Of a DNA stretch of 33,483 bases, positions 15,890 to 24,089 are shown piece by piece. The position numbers and the translations under genes are program-made. The stretch comes from Pseudomonadota bacterium (GTDB lineage Bacteria; Pseudomonadota; Gammaproteobacteria; Arenicellales; UBA868): the NCBI GenBank assembly GCA_016845525.1, contig JAERSQ010000158.1:1-33483 (forward strand), read 5' to 3'. The stretch's first letter is position 1. Every line of letters starts with the position of its first letter. The notes under the pieces were generated by a model, which was not told the origin of the DNA, did no database searches, and saw only the letters and a program-made list of their open reading frames with translations.

Positions 15890-17218
15890 ATGAGTTATCA
15901 GGAACGCCGCGATCGCCTCGCCGAGAGCCTGCGGCTTGGGGGCGGCGGGGAAATCCGTCTCGGCAAGGCAACCTCCAACCTGTTTCGGGATCGTGGGACC
16001 CGGGGCGATACGCTCGACGTAAGTGACTTTCAGCACGTGCTGTCGGTTGATCCACATACCCGCGTGATCGAAACCGAGGGGATGGTGACCTACGAAGCCC
16101 TCGCGGATGCTGCCCTGACACACGGGCTGATGCCCGCAGTGGTACCCCAGTTGAAATCGATCACTATCGGCGGCGCCATAGGCGGTATCGGTATCGAATC
16201 CTCCTCTTTCCGATACGGCCTGCCGCACGAGACTGTGCTGGAAATGGACGTGCTGCTGGGCAACGGCGACATTATCTGCTGCACGCCCGATAACGAGCAC
16301 CGCGATCTTTTCTTCGGGCTTGCCAACTCCTATGGTTCGCTGGGATACATCCTGCGCCTTCGGATTGAAGGGATTCCCGTGAAGCCCTATGTCCGGCTGA
16401 CACACCTGCACTTGCGGGACCCGGACGAATTTTTCGCAAGGCTCGAAGCGGCCACCCGCGAGTCTTACGATTTTGTGGACGGGGTCGTTTTCTCTCCAGG
16501 TGAGCACTACCTCGTATTGGGTGAATTCTGCGATGAGGCGCCTTATACCAGCGACTACACCTATCTGAACATTTTCTACCGGTCCATCCGCCAGCGCAGT
16601 GAGGACTACCTCACGGTTCGCGACTACCTGTGGCGCTGGGATACCGACTGGTTCTGGTGCTCCAAGAACCTCTATGTGCAGAACCCGCTGATGCGTCGCC
16701 TGCTGGGACGCGGGCGGCTCAACTCGATTACCTACCAGAAGGTGATGCGCTGGAACACACGGGTCGGGCTGACCCGGAGACTGAACACGCTGACAGGGAT
16801 TCATCGCGAATCTGTGATTCAGGATGTCGACATTCCTTTGGAAAGTGCGCCGGCCTTTCTTGAGTTCTTTGAACGCGAGATCGGTATTCGCCCGGTCTGG
16901 GTCTGCCCCGCCCGGCACGACCGAACCCGAGGTGAATACCCGCTTTTCCCTATGCGGGATGACACCCTGTATATCAACTTCGGCTTTTGGGACGGGGTCC
17001 GCAGTCGGCAAAACTATCCGCGGGGGCATTTCAACCGACTGATCGAGGATGAAGTCACTGAACTCGGCGGGATCAAGTCCCTATATTCAGAAAGCTTCTA
17101 CAGTCAGGAAGCGTTCGACCGGCAATATGGCGGGGGCCACTACCGCGCCCTCAAAGCGCGTTACGATCCGGATCACCGGCTGAAAGACCTTTATCAGAAG
17201 TGCGTCCTGAGTCAATAA
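15890..17218 (+). CDS. FAD-binding oxidoreductase, DHCR24/Diminuto-like
   Basis: The 442 residues carry a PCMH-type FAD-binding domain with strong resemblance to the Diminuto/DHCR24 (delta-24 sterol reductase) branch: SVDPHTRVIETEGMVTYEAL (about 52-71), SITIGGAIGGIGIESSSFRY (90-109), a YG and GNG pair further on, then LFFGLANSYGSLGYI (140-154). No membrane anchor is visible, unlike the eukaryotic enzyme. ATG 15890 was chosen because the FAD domain begins close after it; upstream in-frame codons run into the gamma-GT gene. The 10-bp gap indicates co-transcription with gamma-GT. The substrate is unknown: bacteria rarely make sterols, so a lipid, carotenoid or other alkene is equally possible. 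No close functional label is safe. Confidence 0.78.
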   Translation: MSYQERRDRLAESLRLGGGGEIRLGKATSNLFRDRGTRGDTLDVSDFQHVLSVDPHTRVIETEGMVTYEALADAALTHGLMPAVVPQLKSITIGGAIGGIGIESSSFRYGLPHETVLEMDVLLGNGDIICCTPDNEHRDLFFGLANSYGSLGYILRLRIEGIPVKPYVRLTHLHLRDPDEFFARLEAATRESYDFVDGVVFSPGEHYLVLGEFCDEAPYTSDYTYLNIFYRSIRQRSEDYLTVRDYLWRWDTDWFWCSKNLYVQNPLMRRLLGRGRLNSITYQKVMRWNTRVGLTRRLNTLTGIHRESVIQDVDIPLESAPAFLEFFEREIGIRPVWVCPARHDRTRGEYPLFPMRDDTLYINFGFWDGVRSRQNYPRGHFNRLIEDEVTELGGIKSLYSESFYSQEAFDRQYGGGHYRALKARYDPDHRLKDLYQKCVLSQ

Positions 17219-17240
17219 AGTTCAGGTGCTCTTGAAAAAC

Positions 17241-17254
17241 GCGCCCTGAGGCGC
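17241..17254. repeat. Short GC hairpin between the FAD-enzyme gene and yadG
   Basis: GCGCC-CTGA-GGCGC, a 5-bp stem with a tight 4-base loop, 22 bp after the stop of the FAD-enzyme gene. No T-run follows, so it is at best a weak or Rho-assisted terminator. The rest of the 79-bp gap shows no clear promoter. Confidence 0.3.
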
Positions 17255-17297
17255 CATCTCCCACTCTCTTCACGGCATTACTGCTCTGAGTCACCGC

Positions 17298-18227
17298 TTG
17301 GAATTCGCCCTTAAAACCACACAGTTATCCAAGACCTACGGCAATGGCGTGACGGCGTTGCAAAGCGTTGACCTTGCCGTGCCCCAAGGAGATTTCTATG
17401 CCCTGCTCGGCCCTAATGGGGCGGGCAAATCGACCGTCATCGGCGTGCTGGCCTCGCTGGTCATCAAAACCGCGGGGCGTGTCGAGGTGTTCGGTGTGGA
17501 TATCGATAGCAACTTCCCCCAAGCCAAATCCTTTCTGGGCGTAGTGCCTCAGGAATTCAATTTCAATATCTTCGAGACGCCTCTGCAGATTGTCCGAAAC
17601 CAGGCTGGCTACTACGGCATCGACCGGCGCACCGCGTTGGCACGCACTGAAAAATACCTGACGCTGCTGGGCCTGTGGAAGAAGCGCAACGACCAGGCCG
17701 GTCAACTTTCGGGCGGCATGAAGCGTCGGCTCATGATTGCCCGCGCCCTGGTCCACGAGCCGCGCCTGCTGATACTCGACGAACCGACCGCTGGCGTCGA
17801 TATTGAAATCCGTCGGTCGATGTGGGACTTCCTGCGGGAAATTAATCGTTCGGGAACCACGATTATCCTGACGACGCACTATCTTGAAGAGGCCGAACAC
17901 CTTTGCCGCAACATCGGCATCATCGATAGCGGCAAACTGGTGGAAAACACTTCCATGCGCCAACTGCTGCGCCAGCTGCATCTGGAAACCTACGTGCTCG
18001 ACCTTGAGCAGCCATTGGCATCAATACCCACCGGCCTCGACAGAACTGCGAGACTCATTGATCCGACCACGCTGGAGATCGATATCAAACAGGAAGAGCA
18101 TCTCAACGATTTTTATGGCGTCCTGTCGGACAACGGCATTCGCGTGACAAGCATGCGCAACAAGGCCAATCGACTCGAAGCGCTCTTCATTAACCGCCTG
18201 GGTCACAGCCCTGTGGAGGGTAAGTGA
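17298..18227 (+). CDS. yadG: ABC transporter ATP-binding protein YadG
   Basis: This is the cytoplasmic ATPase of the two-gene YadGH exporter; its substrate is unknown even in E. coli. The 309 residues show Walker A GPNGAGKST (38-46), Q-loop VVPQEFNFNIFE (about 82-93), signature LSGGMKRRL (137-145), Walker B LLILDEP (157-163) and the switch His in TTHYLEEAE. QAGYYGIDRR and the C-terminal SMRNKANRLEALFINRL are near-identical to E. coli YadG, so the call is at gene level. The start is a TTG; no ATG or GTG is available nearby in frame, and the homologous N-terminus begins there. It overlaps yadH by 4 bp (GTGA). Confidence 0.92.
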   Translation: MEFALKTTQLSKTYGNGVTALQSVDLAVPQGDFYALLGPNGAGKSTVIGVLASLVIKTAGRVEVFGVDIDSNFPQAKSFLGVVPQEFNFNIFETPLQIVRNQAGYYGIDRRTALARTEKYLTLLGLWKKRNDQAGQLSGGMKRRLMIARALVHEPRLLILDEPTAGVDIEIRRSMWDFLREINRSGTTIILTTHYLEEAEHLCRNIGIIDSGKLVENTSMRQLLRQLHLETYVLDLEQPLASIPTGLDRTARLIDPTTLEIDIKQEEHLNDFYGVLSDNGIRVTSMRNKANRLEALFINRLGHSPVEGK

Positions 18228-18997
18228 CGCCCCGCGAGCAATGGATCGCCTACGCGACCATCGTGCTTAAAGAGATCACGCGCTTTATGCGGATCTGGCA
18301 GCAAACGCTGGTGCCTCCAGCCATCTCCACCCTGCTGTACTTTGTGATTTTCGGCAGTCTGATCGGTGAGCGGATTGGCCAGATGGATGGTTTTGACTAT
18401 ATGGACTTTCTGGTACCGGGGCTGATTCTGATGGCCGTCATCAACGCCAGTTATCAGAACGTCGTGGGATCCTTCTTCGGTGCCAAGTGGGGAAAATCCC
18501 TTGAGGAACTGCTGGTGTCCCCTACCCCCAACAGCATCATCCTGCTGGCCTATGTCACGGGAGGTGTCGCTCGAGGCATGCTCGTCGGGCTGATCGTCAC
18601 CGGGATCTCCCTGCTGTTTACCGATCTCAATGTATTCAACATGGGCATCCTGACCAGCGTCGCGGTTCTGACGGCAATCCTGTTCTCAATTGGCGGGTTG
18701 ATCAACGCGATTTTTGCCAAAACCTTCGACGATGTGTCGATCGTGCCGACTTTTGTTCTATTACCCCTGACCTATCTCGGTGGGGTGTTCTATTCCATCC
18801 ATCTGCTGGGGGACTTCTGGCAACAGTTTTCCAAAGCGAATCCCATCCTGTACATGGTGAATGCATTCCGGTACGGCTTTCTGGGTATCAGCGATGTCAG
18901 CCTGACGTTTTCCTTTGCCATGATTGGTGTCTTCATCCTCTGCTTTTTTGCGCTGAGCCTTTACCTCCTGACTCACAGTAAGCGCCTGCGCGCCTGA
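18224..18997 (+). CDS. yadH: ABC transporter permease YadH
   Basis: This is an inner-membrane permease of the ABC-2 type (257 residues; E. coli YadH is 256). It has six hydrophobic segments, an N-terminal EITRFMRIWQQTLVPPAIST, MDFLVPGLILMAVI, a SSFFGAKW-like GSFFGAKWGKSLEELLVSP, and the conserved FAKTFDDVSIVPTFVLLPLT with YLGGVFYS after it. These match E. coli YadH nearly word for word. The GTG start at 18224 overlaps the yadG stop by 4 bp, so the two are translationally coupled. ABC-2 permeases usually export polysaccharides, drugs or lipids. The direction and cargo here are unknown. Confidence 0.92.
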   Translation: MTPREQWIAYATIVLKEITRFMRIWQQTLVPPAISTLLYFVIFGSLIGERIGQMDGFDYMDFLVPGLILMAVINASYQNVVGSFFGAKWGKSLEELLVSPTPNSIILLAYVTGGVARGMLVGLIVTGISLLFTDLNVFNMGILTSVAVLTAILFSIGGLINAIFAKTFDDVSIVPTFVLLPLTYLGGVFYSIHLLGDFWQQFSKANPILYMVNAFRYGFLGISDVSLTFSFAMIGVFILCFFALSLYLLTHSKRLRA

Positions 18998-19052
18998 GCC
19001 AGCCCATCCCGGCTGAATCCAGCAGCGCCCGTGTTCGAACCCCGGTTGCGGG

Positions 19053-19080
19053 TTGATCAGGTCTTGCGACGTTTTATAAT
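19053..19080 (+). promoter_or_regulatory. Sigma-70-like promoter of the DUF481 gene
   Basis: TTGATC (19053-19058), a 16-bp spacer and a perfect TATAAT (19075-19080). The start would be near 19087, about 36 bases before the ATG at 19123. This is the most consensus-like promoter in the window. Confidence 0.6.
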
Positions 19081-19122
19081 TCGGCGCTGTTTGCCACATT
19101 GCTTGAGCCGATCGAGAACGCC

Positions 19123-20181
19123 ATGTTCCATTCAACTCCCCTGAAAACCCTTGCCCGCGGCGTGCTTTTCGCAGTTGCCGTCGTCTTTGGTCAAACGCTG
19201 CTCGCTGATGACGCAACCACGCCGTCACCCGACACGCTCAAACTGAAAGATGGCTCAGTGATTTTTGGGAAACTGTTAAGCGGCGATTCAGGGGAGATCC
19301 ATTTTGAGTCTCGCCATGCGGGGGCTTTGTCGATTCCGATAAACAATGTCGCCGAGCTGGCCTCGGAGCAGGTTGTGGTCTTCAAGTTTCACGACGGGCG
19401 CCTGATCCGTCTGCCCAAAGTCACACTGACTCACGAACCCCTGGCCATCAACACCAAAGATGGCGTGATGAGTTACTCCCTCGCCGACATTGACTTGATC
19501 AATCCTGAGTCCTGGATGTTGGGAGACGGCACCCACTGGACCGGCAATGTGCGTTTGGCCTTCGAGATTCAGTCCGGCAATACCGATAAAAAAGAGTGGG
19601 ATCTGGACTTCGAGTCTGTATGGCGTCGGGCCAATTTCCGCTACACCCTGCGGGGAAACGGTGAATTGGACTTCGCCAATGACGTCAAAACCTCAGACGA
19701 CTACACCGTGATCGGTAAATCCGACCGTTTTTTGACTGACACAACCTACGCTGGAGCAAATCTTTACGTTGAGGCAGATGAGTTTGCCCAACTGAAGAGC
19801 CGGGCCGTGCTCAGCGCCTATTATGGAAAACAGTGGCGAACCGCACCTCGCTTTCGTTTTTCAACTGAACCGGGGCTTGGGTTCGTGTCAGAAAGGCGGA
19901 CAACTACCGACAAAGAGCAGTATCTTGGTTTCAGTTGGAGCATGGACATGAACAGTAATGTTCTGGGCCCAAGGACCGATACATACCTCCATCAGGTCGG
20001 CATTTGGAATTTCGAAGACACCAGCGATATCGTCATCAATACCCATATTGGCGTCCGGATGCCGGTCCGCCCCAAGGTCACAGTCAATGCCTTGCTCAAG
20101 CTCGAATACGATGCCGGATCACCCGTCGACGTTGAGGACATGGACGAGACCTTCACCGTTGGCTTTGGATATCGCTGGTAG
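19123..20181 (+). CDS. DUF481 outer-membrane beta-barrel protein, YdiY-like
   Basis: The 352-residue protein starts with a signal peptide (MFHSTPLKTLARGVLFAVAV to a cleavage near LLADD, about residue 28). A small beta-rich region follows (residues 40-130), with two repeats of an SH3-like pattern: LKLKDGSVIFGKLLSG and KFHDGRLIRLPKV. From about 145 on, alternating short strands (NVRLAFEIQSGNTDKKEWDL, FRYTLRGNGELDF, AVLSAYYGKQWR) fit the DUF481 barrel. The protein ends in a terminal Trp (FGYRW), which suits recognition by the outer-membrane assembly machinery. ATG 19123 was taken rather than a TTG 24 bases upstream because the signal peptide begins there. Its job is unknown. E. coli YdiY is induced by acid. 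Confidence 0.8.
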   Translation: MFHSTPLKTLARGVLFAVAVVFGQTLLADDATTPSPDTLKLKDGSVIFGKLLSGDSGEIHFESRHAGALSIPINNVAELASEQVVVFKFHDGRLIRLPKVTLTHEPLAINTKDGVMSYSLADIDLINPESWMLGDGTHWTGNVRLAFEIQSGNTDKKEWDLDFESVWRRANFRYTLRGNGELDFANDVKTSDDYTVIGKSDRFLTDTTYAGANLYVEADEFAQLKSRAVLSAYYGKQWRTAPRFRFSTEPGLGFVSERRTTTDKEQYLGFSWSMDMNSNVLGPRTDTYLHQVGIWNFEDTSDIVINTHIGVRMPVRPKVTVNALLKLEYDAGSPVDVEDMDETFTVGFGYRW

Positions 20182-20210
20182 GCAACCACACGGAGCCCCA
20201 AACCCCATCA

Positions 20211-20266
20211 GCCCCGTCTCCGCGGGGCCACTGCCCCCTCAACTACCCAACCTGGTGTAAGGTTGG
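20211..20266 (+). repeat. Two short hairpins in the leader before trpB2
   Basis: The first is GCCCCG-loop-CGGGGC (20211-20228); the second is CCAACC, 8 bases, GGTTGG (20247-20266). Neither is followed by a T-run. The first may end the DUF481 transcript with help from Rho. A weak TTGTTT-17-TAGTTT promoter candidate lies at 20294-20322. The 184-bp gap shows nothing firmer. Confidence 0.3.
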
Positions 20267-20365
20267 CAGGCAGAAAGCGGTATCGATGCCGTTTTGTTTA
20301 TCGCAGCCTTCATCATTAGTTTGAAGCAATAGGCTGAAGACCTTTATCAAATTTGAGGAAACATC

Positions 20366-21727
20366 ATGACAGACCAGATTAAGTTCCTGCTTGACGAAGA
20401 AGAGATACCGCGTACCTGGTACAACATCATTGCGGACCTGCCCGAACCCCCTGCGCCCGTCATGCATCCCGGGACGGGCCAGCCGGTGGGGCCTGATGAT
20501 CTCGCGCCCCTTTTCCCCATGGCATCCATCATGCAGGAAGTCAGCGGCGAGCGGACGATCGATATTCCGGCGCCCGTGCGCGATATCTACCGCCAATGGC
20601 GGCCGAGTCCGCTGTTCCGCGCACGCCGGCTGGAAAAGGCATTGGATACGCCAGCGCGGATCTACTACAAGTACGAAGGTGTCAGCCCTACAGGAAGCCA
20701 TAAGCCCAACACGGCCATCGCCCAGGCGTTTTTCTGCAAAGAGGAGGGTGTCAAACGGATCGCGACCGAAACCGGCGCGGGTCAGTGGGGATCCTCACTC
20801 GCCCTGGCCGGCTCGATGTTCGGCCTCGAAATCGAGGTATTCATGGTGCGTATCAGTTACGACCAGAAGCCCTATCGGCGCGCTTTCATGGAGACCTTCG
20901 GCGCGACCTGTCATGCCAGTCCCAGCAACCTGACTGAGTCGGGCAGAAAGATCCTTGCCGACAATCCCGACAGTACCGGCAGTCTCGGTATCGCCATCAG
21001 TGAGGCCGTGGAAGTGGCCGCTCAGCGCGATGACACCAAGTACTCCCTGGGCAGCGTGCTGAATCACGTCCTGCTGCACCAGACCGTCGTTGGGCAGGAG
21101 GCCATGCGCCAGATGGAACTCGCTGACGACTATCCGGATGTGGTCGTGGGCTGTACCGGCGGCGGCAGCAACTTCGCGGGCTTAAGCTTTCCGTTTATCG
21201 GCGCCAAGCTGAGGGGAGAACACGATACCCGGGTGGTCGCTGTAGAGCCGGCCAACTGTCCTTCCCTCACCAAAGGCAAGTACGCCTATGATTTTGGCGA
21301 CACCGGCAACCTCACGCCGCTGGTCAAAATGCATACCTTAGGTTCCTCCTTCGTGCCGCCCGCTTCCCACGCCGGGGGGCTTCGCTACCACGGGATGGCG
21401 CCACTGGTCAGTCAGTTAGTGGAACTCGGCGAGATTGCACCGACGGCATACAGCCAGACCGAGTGTTTTGACGCCGGGATTACCTTTGCGCGCGCCGAAG
21501 GCATCGTACCGGCGCCGGAGGCCAACCATGCCGTCAAGGGCGCAATCGCTGAGGCCATGCAGTGCAAAGAAGAAGGGGTGTCCCGCGCCATTCTCTTTAA
21601 CCTGTGCGGACATGGGTATTTCGATATGCAGGCGTATACCGACTACAACGCTGGAAAACTTGAGGATCACGCCTACGATGAATCTGAAGTCGCCATGGCG
21701 CTCGCCGGCCTGCCCTCGGTCGCCTGA
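20366..21727 (+). CDS. TrpB2-type tryptophan synthase beta-like PLP enzyme
   Basis: It is a cytoplasmic pyridoxal-phosphate enzyme of 453 residues, longer than classical TrpB (about 397) and with the TrpB2 N-terminal extension ([20 protein letters not shown], residues 1-20). PLP Lys113 lies in [22 protein letters not shown] binds substrate, and [12 protein letters not shown] (about 259-270) is the phosphate cup. The family makes tryptophan from indole and serine; some members prefer O-phosphoserine. No trpA or other trp gene is nearby, so it cannot be coupled to TrpA locally. The role may be indole salvage or another beta-replacement. The ATG has a clear GAGGAA 5 bases upstream. Confidence 0.9.
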   Translation: MTDQIKFLLDEEEIPRTWYNIIADLPEPPAPVMHPGTGQPVGPDDLAPLFPMASIMQEVSGERTIDIPAPVRDIYRQWRPSPLFRARRLEKALDTPARIYYKYEGVSPTGSHKPNTAIAQAFFCKEEGVKRIATETGAGQWGSSLALAGSMFGLEIEVFMVRISYDQKPYRRAFMETFGATCHASPSNLTESGRKILADNPDSTGSLGIAISEAVEVAAQRDDTKYSLGSVLNHVLLHQTVVGQEAMRQMELADDYPDVVVGCTGGGSNFAGLSFPFIGAKLRGEHDTRVVAVEPANCPSLTKGKYAYDFGDTGNLTPLVKMHTLGSSFVPPASHAGGLRYHGMAPLVSQLVELGEIAPTAYSQTECFDAGITFARAEGIVPAPEANHAVKGAIAEAMQCKEEGVSRAILFNLCGHGYFDMQAYTDYNAGKLEDHAYDESEVAMALAGLPSVA

Positions 21728-21754
21728 GGTTTTATCCCCCGCTGCACCACCGCG

Positions 21755-21784
21755 TTGGCGCGGCGGGGAGACCTGCACTAAAAT
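21755..21784 (+). promoter_or_regulatory. Candidate promoter of the PuuD-like gene
   Basis: TTGGCG (21755-21760), an 18-bp spacer and TAAAAT (21779-21784). The start would be near 21791, giving a leader of about 130 bases. Otherwise the 194-bp gap 21728-21921 shows no clear element apart from the GGGAGAGGA ribosome-binding site at 21904-21912. Confidence 0.4.
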
Positions 21785-21921
21785 TCACCTGTCGTAGGGG
21801 CCTGCAGGCTTGCTTTTCGTGGGGTAATTCGCGCACCGCCAGTCTGCGCTTTCTAACTGCCGAACGGTTCAATCGCCGGGCGGCGCTCAAGCAACCCGTA
21901 TCTGGGAGAGGAATCAATCAA

Positions 21922-22578
21922 ATGGCATACATAATGGATATTGTGATGCGCTGGGGTCATATCGTATTCGGCGTGGCATGGATCGGCCTGCTGTACTACT
22001 TCAACTTTGTGCAGACGGAATACGTCAAAGAAGCGGATGATTCCGCCAAAGCTGATGTCATGGCCAAACTGGCACCGCGGGCGCTGTGGTGGTTCCGATG
22101 GGCGGCGATGTTCACCTTCCTGAGCGGACTGCTGCTGCTCGGTTACATCCTCCACATGCGCCTTAGCCTCGGCATTACCCTGGGCGCGCTGATGGGCACC
22201 ATCATGATGCTCAACGTCTGGCTGATCATCTGGCCCAACCAGAAAATCGTCATCGGCCTGGAGTCAGGCGATAAAGCAGCAGCAGGACCGAAAGCGGCGC
22301 TCGCTTCGCGCACCAACACCCTCTTCTCACTGCCGATGCTGTTCTTCATGGTCGCATCCGGCCATGCCAGCCCCATAGCCAACGGAGGCGTCTGGGGCGG
22401 CGCTGGTGATATGGCGATGAGCACCGTGGCACTGGTCATCGGGCTGGCGATTGTGGTCATCATTGAAGCCAACGCGATATGGGGCAAGATGAACGGCGCC
22501 ATCCAGTCCGTCAGTGCGGTGATTACCTCTTCTATCATCCTGACCGCCATCATGGCAGGCGTGGTTTATTACCTATAG
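21922..22578 (+). CDS. PuuD/urate-oxidase-N-like integral membrane protein (no cytochrome domain)
   Basis: The 218-residue protein has about six hydrophobic helices. WGHIVFGVAWIGLLYYFNFVQ (about 11-31), IIWPNQKIVIG (about 93-103), ASRTNTLFSLPMLFFMVASGHAS (about 128-150) and a final EANAIWGKMNG match the membrane part of the PuuD-type urate hydroxylase family (DUF989). In full-length PuuD, that domain is followed by a c-type cytochrome. Here the gene ends straight after the last helix, and no CxxCH is found. Conserved His residues (GHIVFG, SGHAS) remain. Family members are sometimes mislabelled as NusG antitermination proteins. Urate chemistry is therefore possible but unproven. An AGGA lies 9 bases before the ATG, and a strong terminator follows, so it is probably a single-gene transcript. 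Confidence 0.75.
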   Translation: MAYIMDIVMRWGHIVFGVAWIGLLYYFNFVQTEYVKEADDSAKADVMAKLAPRALWWFRWAAMFTFLSGLLLLGYILHMRLSLGITLGALMGTIMMLNVWLIIWPNQKIVIGLESGDKAAAGPKAALASRTNTLFSLPMLFFMVASGHASPIANGGVWGGAGDMAMSTVALVIGLAIVVIIEANAIWGKMNGAIQSVSAVITSSIILTAIMAGVVYYL

Positions 22579-22602
22579 ACTGGCTCAGCGCTCAGTCACA
22601 AA

Positions 22603-22632
22603 GAGGGCGCCCCAAGGCGCCCTCTTTTTTTT
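22603..22632 (+). terminator. Intrinsic terminator after the PuuD-like gene
   Basis: A 9-bp GC-rich stem (GAGGGCGCC / GGCGCCCTC) with loop CCAA is followed by eight T. It lies 24 bp after the stop codon. It is the textbook form and the clearest terminator on the plus strand. Confidence 0.93.
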
Positions 22633-22666
22633 GGCGCCATCGTGCCGGACCTAAGATCGCCGTCAA

Positions 22667-23014
22667 ATGCCGATAGACCGCCAAACGCTACGCGAGGTGC
22701 TACATGCACAGCGGGAAGCGCTCTCCCAAGAATCCGAGCTCGATGACGTCCACACAGTAGAACTGGACCAAACACGCGTCGGACGCCTGTCTCGGGCAGA
22801 AGCCATGCAGGATCATCAGATGGCTCTGGAAATGGCGAGGCGGCGGCGTGCCATGCTGGAAGCAATAGACGACGCGCTGCGCCGCATTGGGGAAGAAGAC
22901 CCGAATTTTGGAGTTTGCGATGACTGTGGCGAGCCTATCGCTGCAAAGCGGCTCGCGCTTGATCCCACGCAGCGGCTCTGCGTATCGTGCCAGAGCGTAC
23001 GGGAAGAAAACTGA
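22667..23014 (+). CDS. DksA/TraR-family C4 zinc-finger protein
   Basis: This is a 115-residue cytoplasmic protein with an N-terminal coiled coil and a C-terminal zinc finger built by Cys84, Cys87, Cys105 and Cys108 (CDDCGEPIAAKRLAL, then CVSC). VELDQTRVGRLSRAEAMQDHQMA (31-53) is the hallmark of a short DksA-like family. DksA works by entering the RNA polymerase secondary channel with acidic tip residues; here Asp and Glu in that stretch (Asp34, Glu45) could serve, but the E. coli DxxDxA tip is not exact. At 115 residues it is shorter than DksA (151) and longer than TraR (73). The gene starts 35 bp after a strong terminator, has no clear ribosome-binding site, and ends 4 bp from the convergent hydrolase gene. 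Confidence 0.85.
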   Translation: MPIDRQTLREVLHAQREALSQESELDDVHTVELDQTRVGRLSRAEAMQDHQMALEMARRRRAMLEAIDDALRRIGEEDPNFGVCDDCGEPIAAKRLALDPTQRLCVSCQSVREEN

Positions 23015-23018
23015 TCAG

Positions 23019-24071
23019 TTAGGCCGGTTCATCACCGCCAGCTTGCGTCCGGCCCAAGAACCACGCAAAACCCGCAACCAGACGATACACGTCAACGATC
23101 CGTCGAAATGAGATCGCGGTGTTACCGTGCTCAAGCAGATCGCTGACACACAGGTGATGCGCAAGACCCTGTCGGGCGAAGCGATCTGCCAGGCGGTCGG
23201 ATTCCTCCGTCGGGATGACCGGGTCATGGCTGCCATGCAGCAGAAAGACAGGCGGGGTGTCGTTGGGAAATTCAGGTGGTACGCGATATCCCACCCAGGC
23301 GCTGTCGAACACATCGAGCACTTTTTTTAGAAATGCCTGGCGCGATCCGGGCTCTGTCATCAACTGATGCACCGACCGCTCGAGCGGATCATTGATATCA
23401 AACAGGGCATCGAGGTGTATCGGCTCATGATTGTTGGTCGCGACTGTCTCCACTACCCTTTTCAAAGCCGCTATCGCCTTCGTATGCTCAGGCTCAAACT
23501 CGGCAAAGTAACTTCGCCCAATGACCAGTCGGCCGTAGGGGTCAGCCCGCTTGGAGGTAATCAGAAAATCGACCACCCGCTCAATATCGTAATAGCCCCC
23601 GATGAGGCCCAGGGCGGTCACCCGATCAGTCAGCACGGGATCCAGTGCTGCGCGCAGAACAAAAATACTGGAAAAAGACACCGACATGAGAGCGACACGG
23701 TGGGTCGTCACCAGGGTCTGGTCCTGCACCAGAGACCGGATCAGGTTGGCCACTTCATCAGGCTGGCGAGTCGAGATGGTCAGGGCACGAATGCTCGGGA
23801 CATCCGGAACCAGAACCCGCAGACCCCCGGCGCACAGCGCCCAACCCAATCGGCGGATTCTCGGATCTTCCCGACCGCGGATTGAAAGACCGGGAACAAA
23901 AATCACCGTCGCGGCAGGTACTGACGGTGGTTGATAGACATCGACCGACGTCTGCCCAAAAACAACGGTTTCCAGTTTGCCGGGTCTTTGATGCCGCTGA
24001 AAGGCAAGCAGCAGTTTGAGGGCGCCTTTCCAGTCGGCGCGCACCTTTCGTTGAGTGTCAGACCTGTTCAT
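23019..24071 (-). CDS. Alpha/beta-hydrolase-fold protein with unusual nucleophile elbow
   Basis: The 350 residues have the alpha/beta-hydrolase order: a beta-strand and oxyanion loop TVIFVPGLSIRGREDPRI (about 55-72), a nucleophile strand VALMSVSFSSIFVLRAAL, an acid loop VFLLHGSHDPVIP and a catalytic His in LLEHGNT. The elbow, normally G-x-S-x-G, reads S-V-S-F-S, so both flanking glycines are serine; the central Ser could still act. No signal peptide is seen. The first part (MNRSDTQRKVRADWKGALKL) is basic and could sit at the membrane. It heads a minus-strand segment downstream of the glyoxalase-like and GNAT genes, with 18 bp between it and the former. The substrate is unknown. Confidence 0.78.
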   Translation of the reverse strand: MNRSDTQRKVRADWKGALKLLLAFQRHQRPGKLETVVFGQTSVDVYQPPSVPAATVIFVPGLSIRGREDPRIRRLGWALCAGGLRVLVPDVPSIRALTISTRQPDEVANLIRSLVQDQTLVTTHRVALMSVSFSSIFVLRAALDPVLTDRVTALGLIGGYYDIERVVDFLITSKRADPYGRLVIGRSYFAEFEPEHTKAIAALKRVVETVATNNHEPIHLDALFDINDPLERSVHQLMTEPGSRQAFLKKVLDVFDSAWVGYRVPPEFPNDTPPVFLLHGSHDPVIPTEESDRLADRFARQGLAHHLCVSDLLEHGNTAISFRRIVDVYRLVAGFAWFLGRTQAGGDEPA

Positions 24072-24089
24072 GCCCCAAGGTCTTCTGGG

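Noticed and set aside
15809-17029. Long minus-strand reading frame of 406 codons opposite the FAD enzyme
   Set aside because: The plus-strand protein has clear FAD-domain motifs. The antisense frame has no recognisable motif, no ribosome-binding site, and begins inside the next gene; such frames are common in GC-rich DNA.
17241-17254. Intrinsic terminator after the FAD-enzyme gene
   Set aside because: Only a 5-bp stem without a T-run; kept as a weak hairpin, not called as a terminator.
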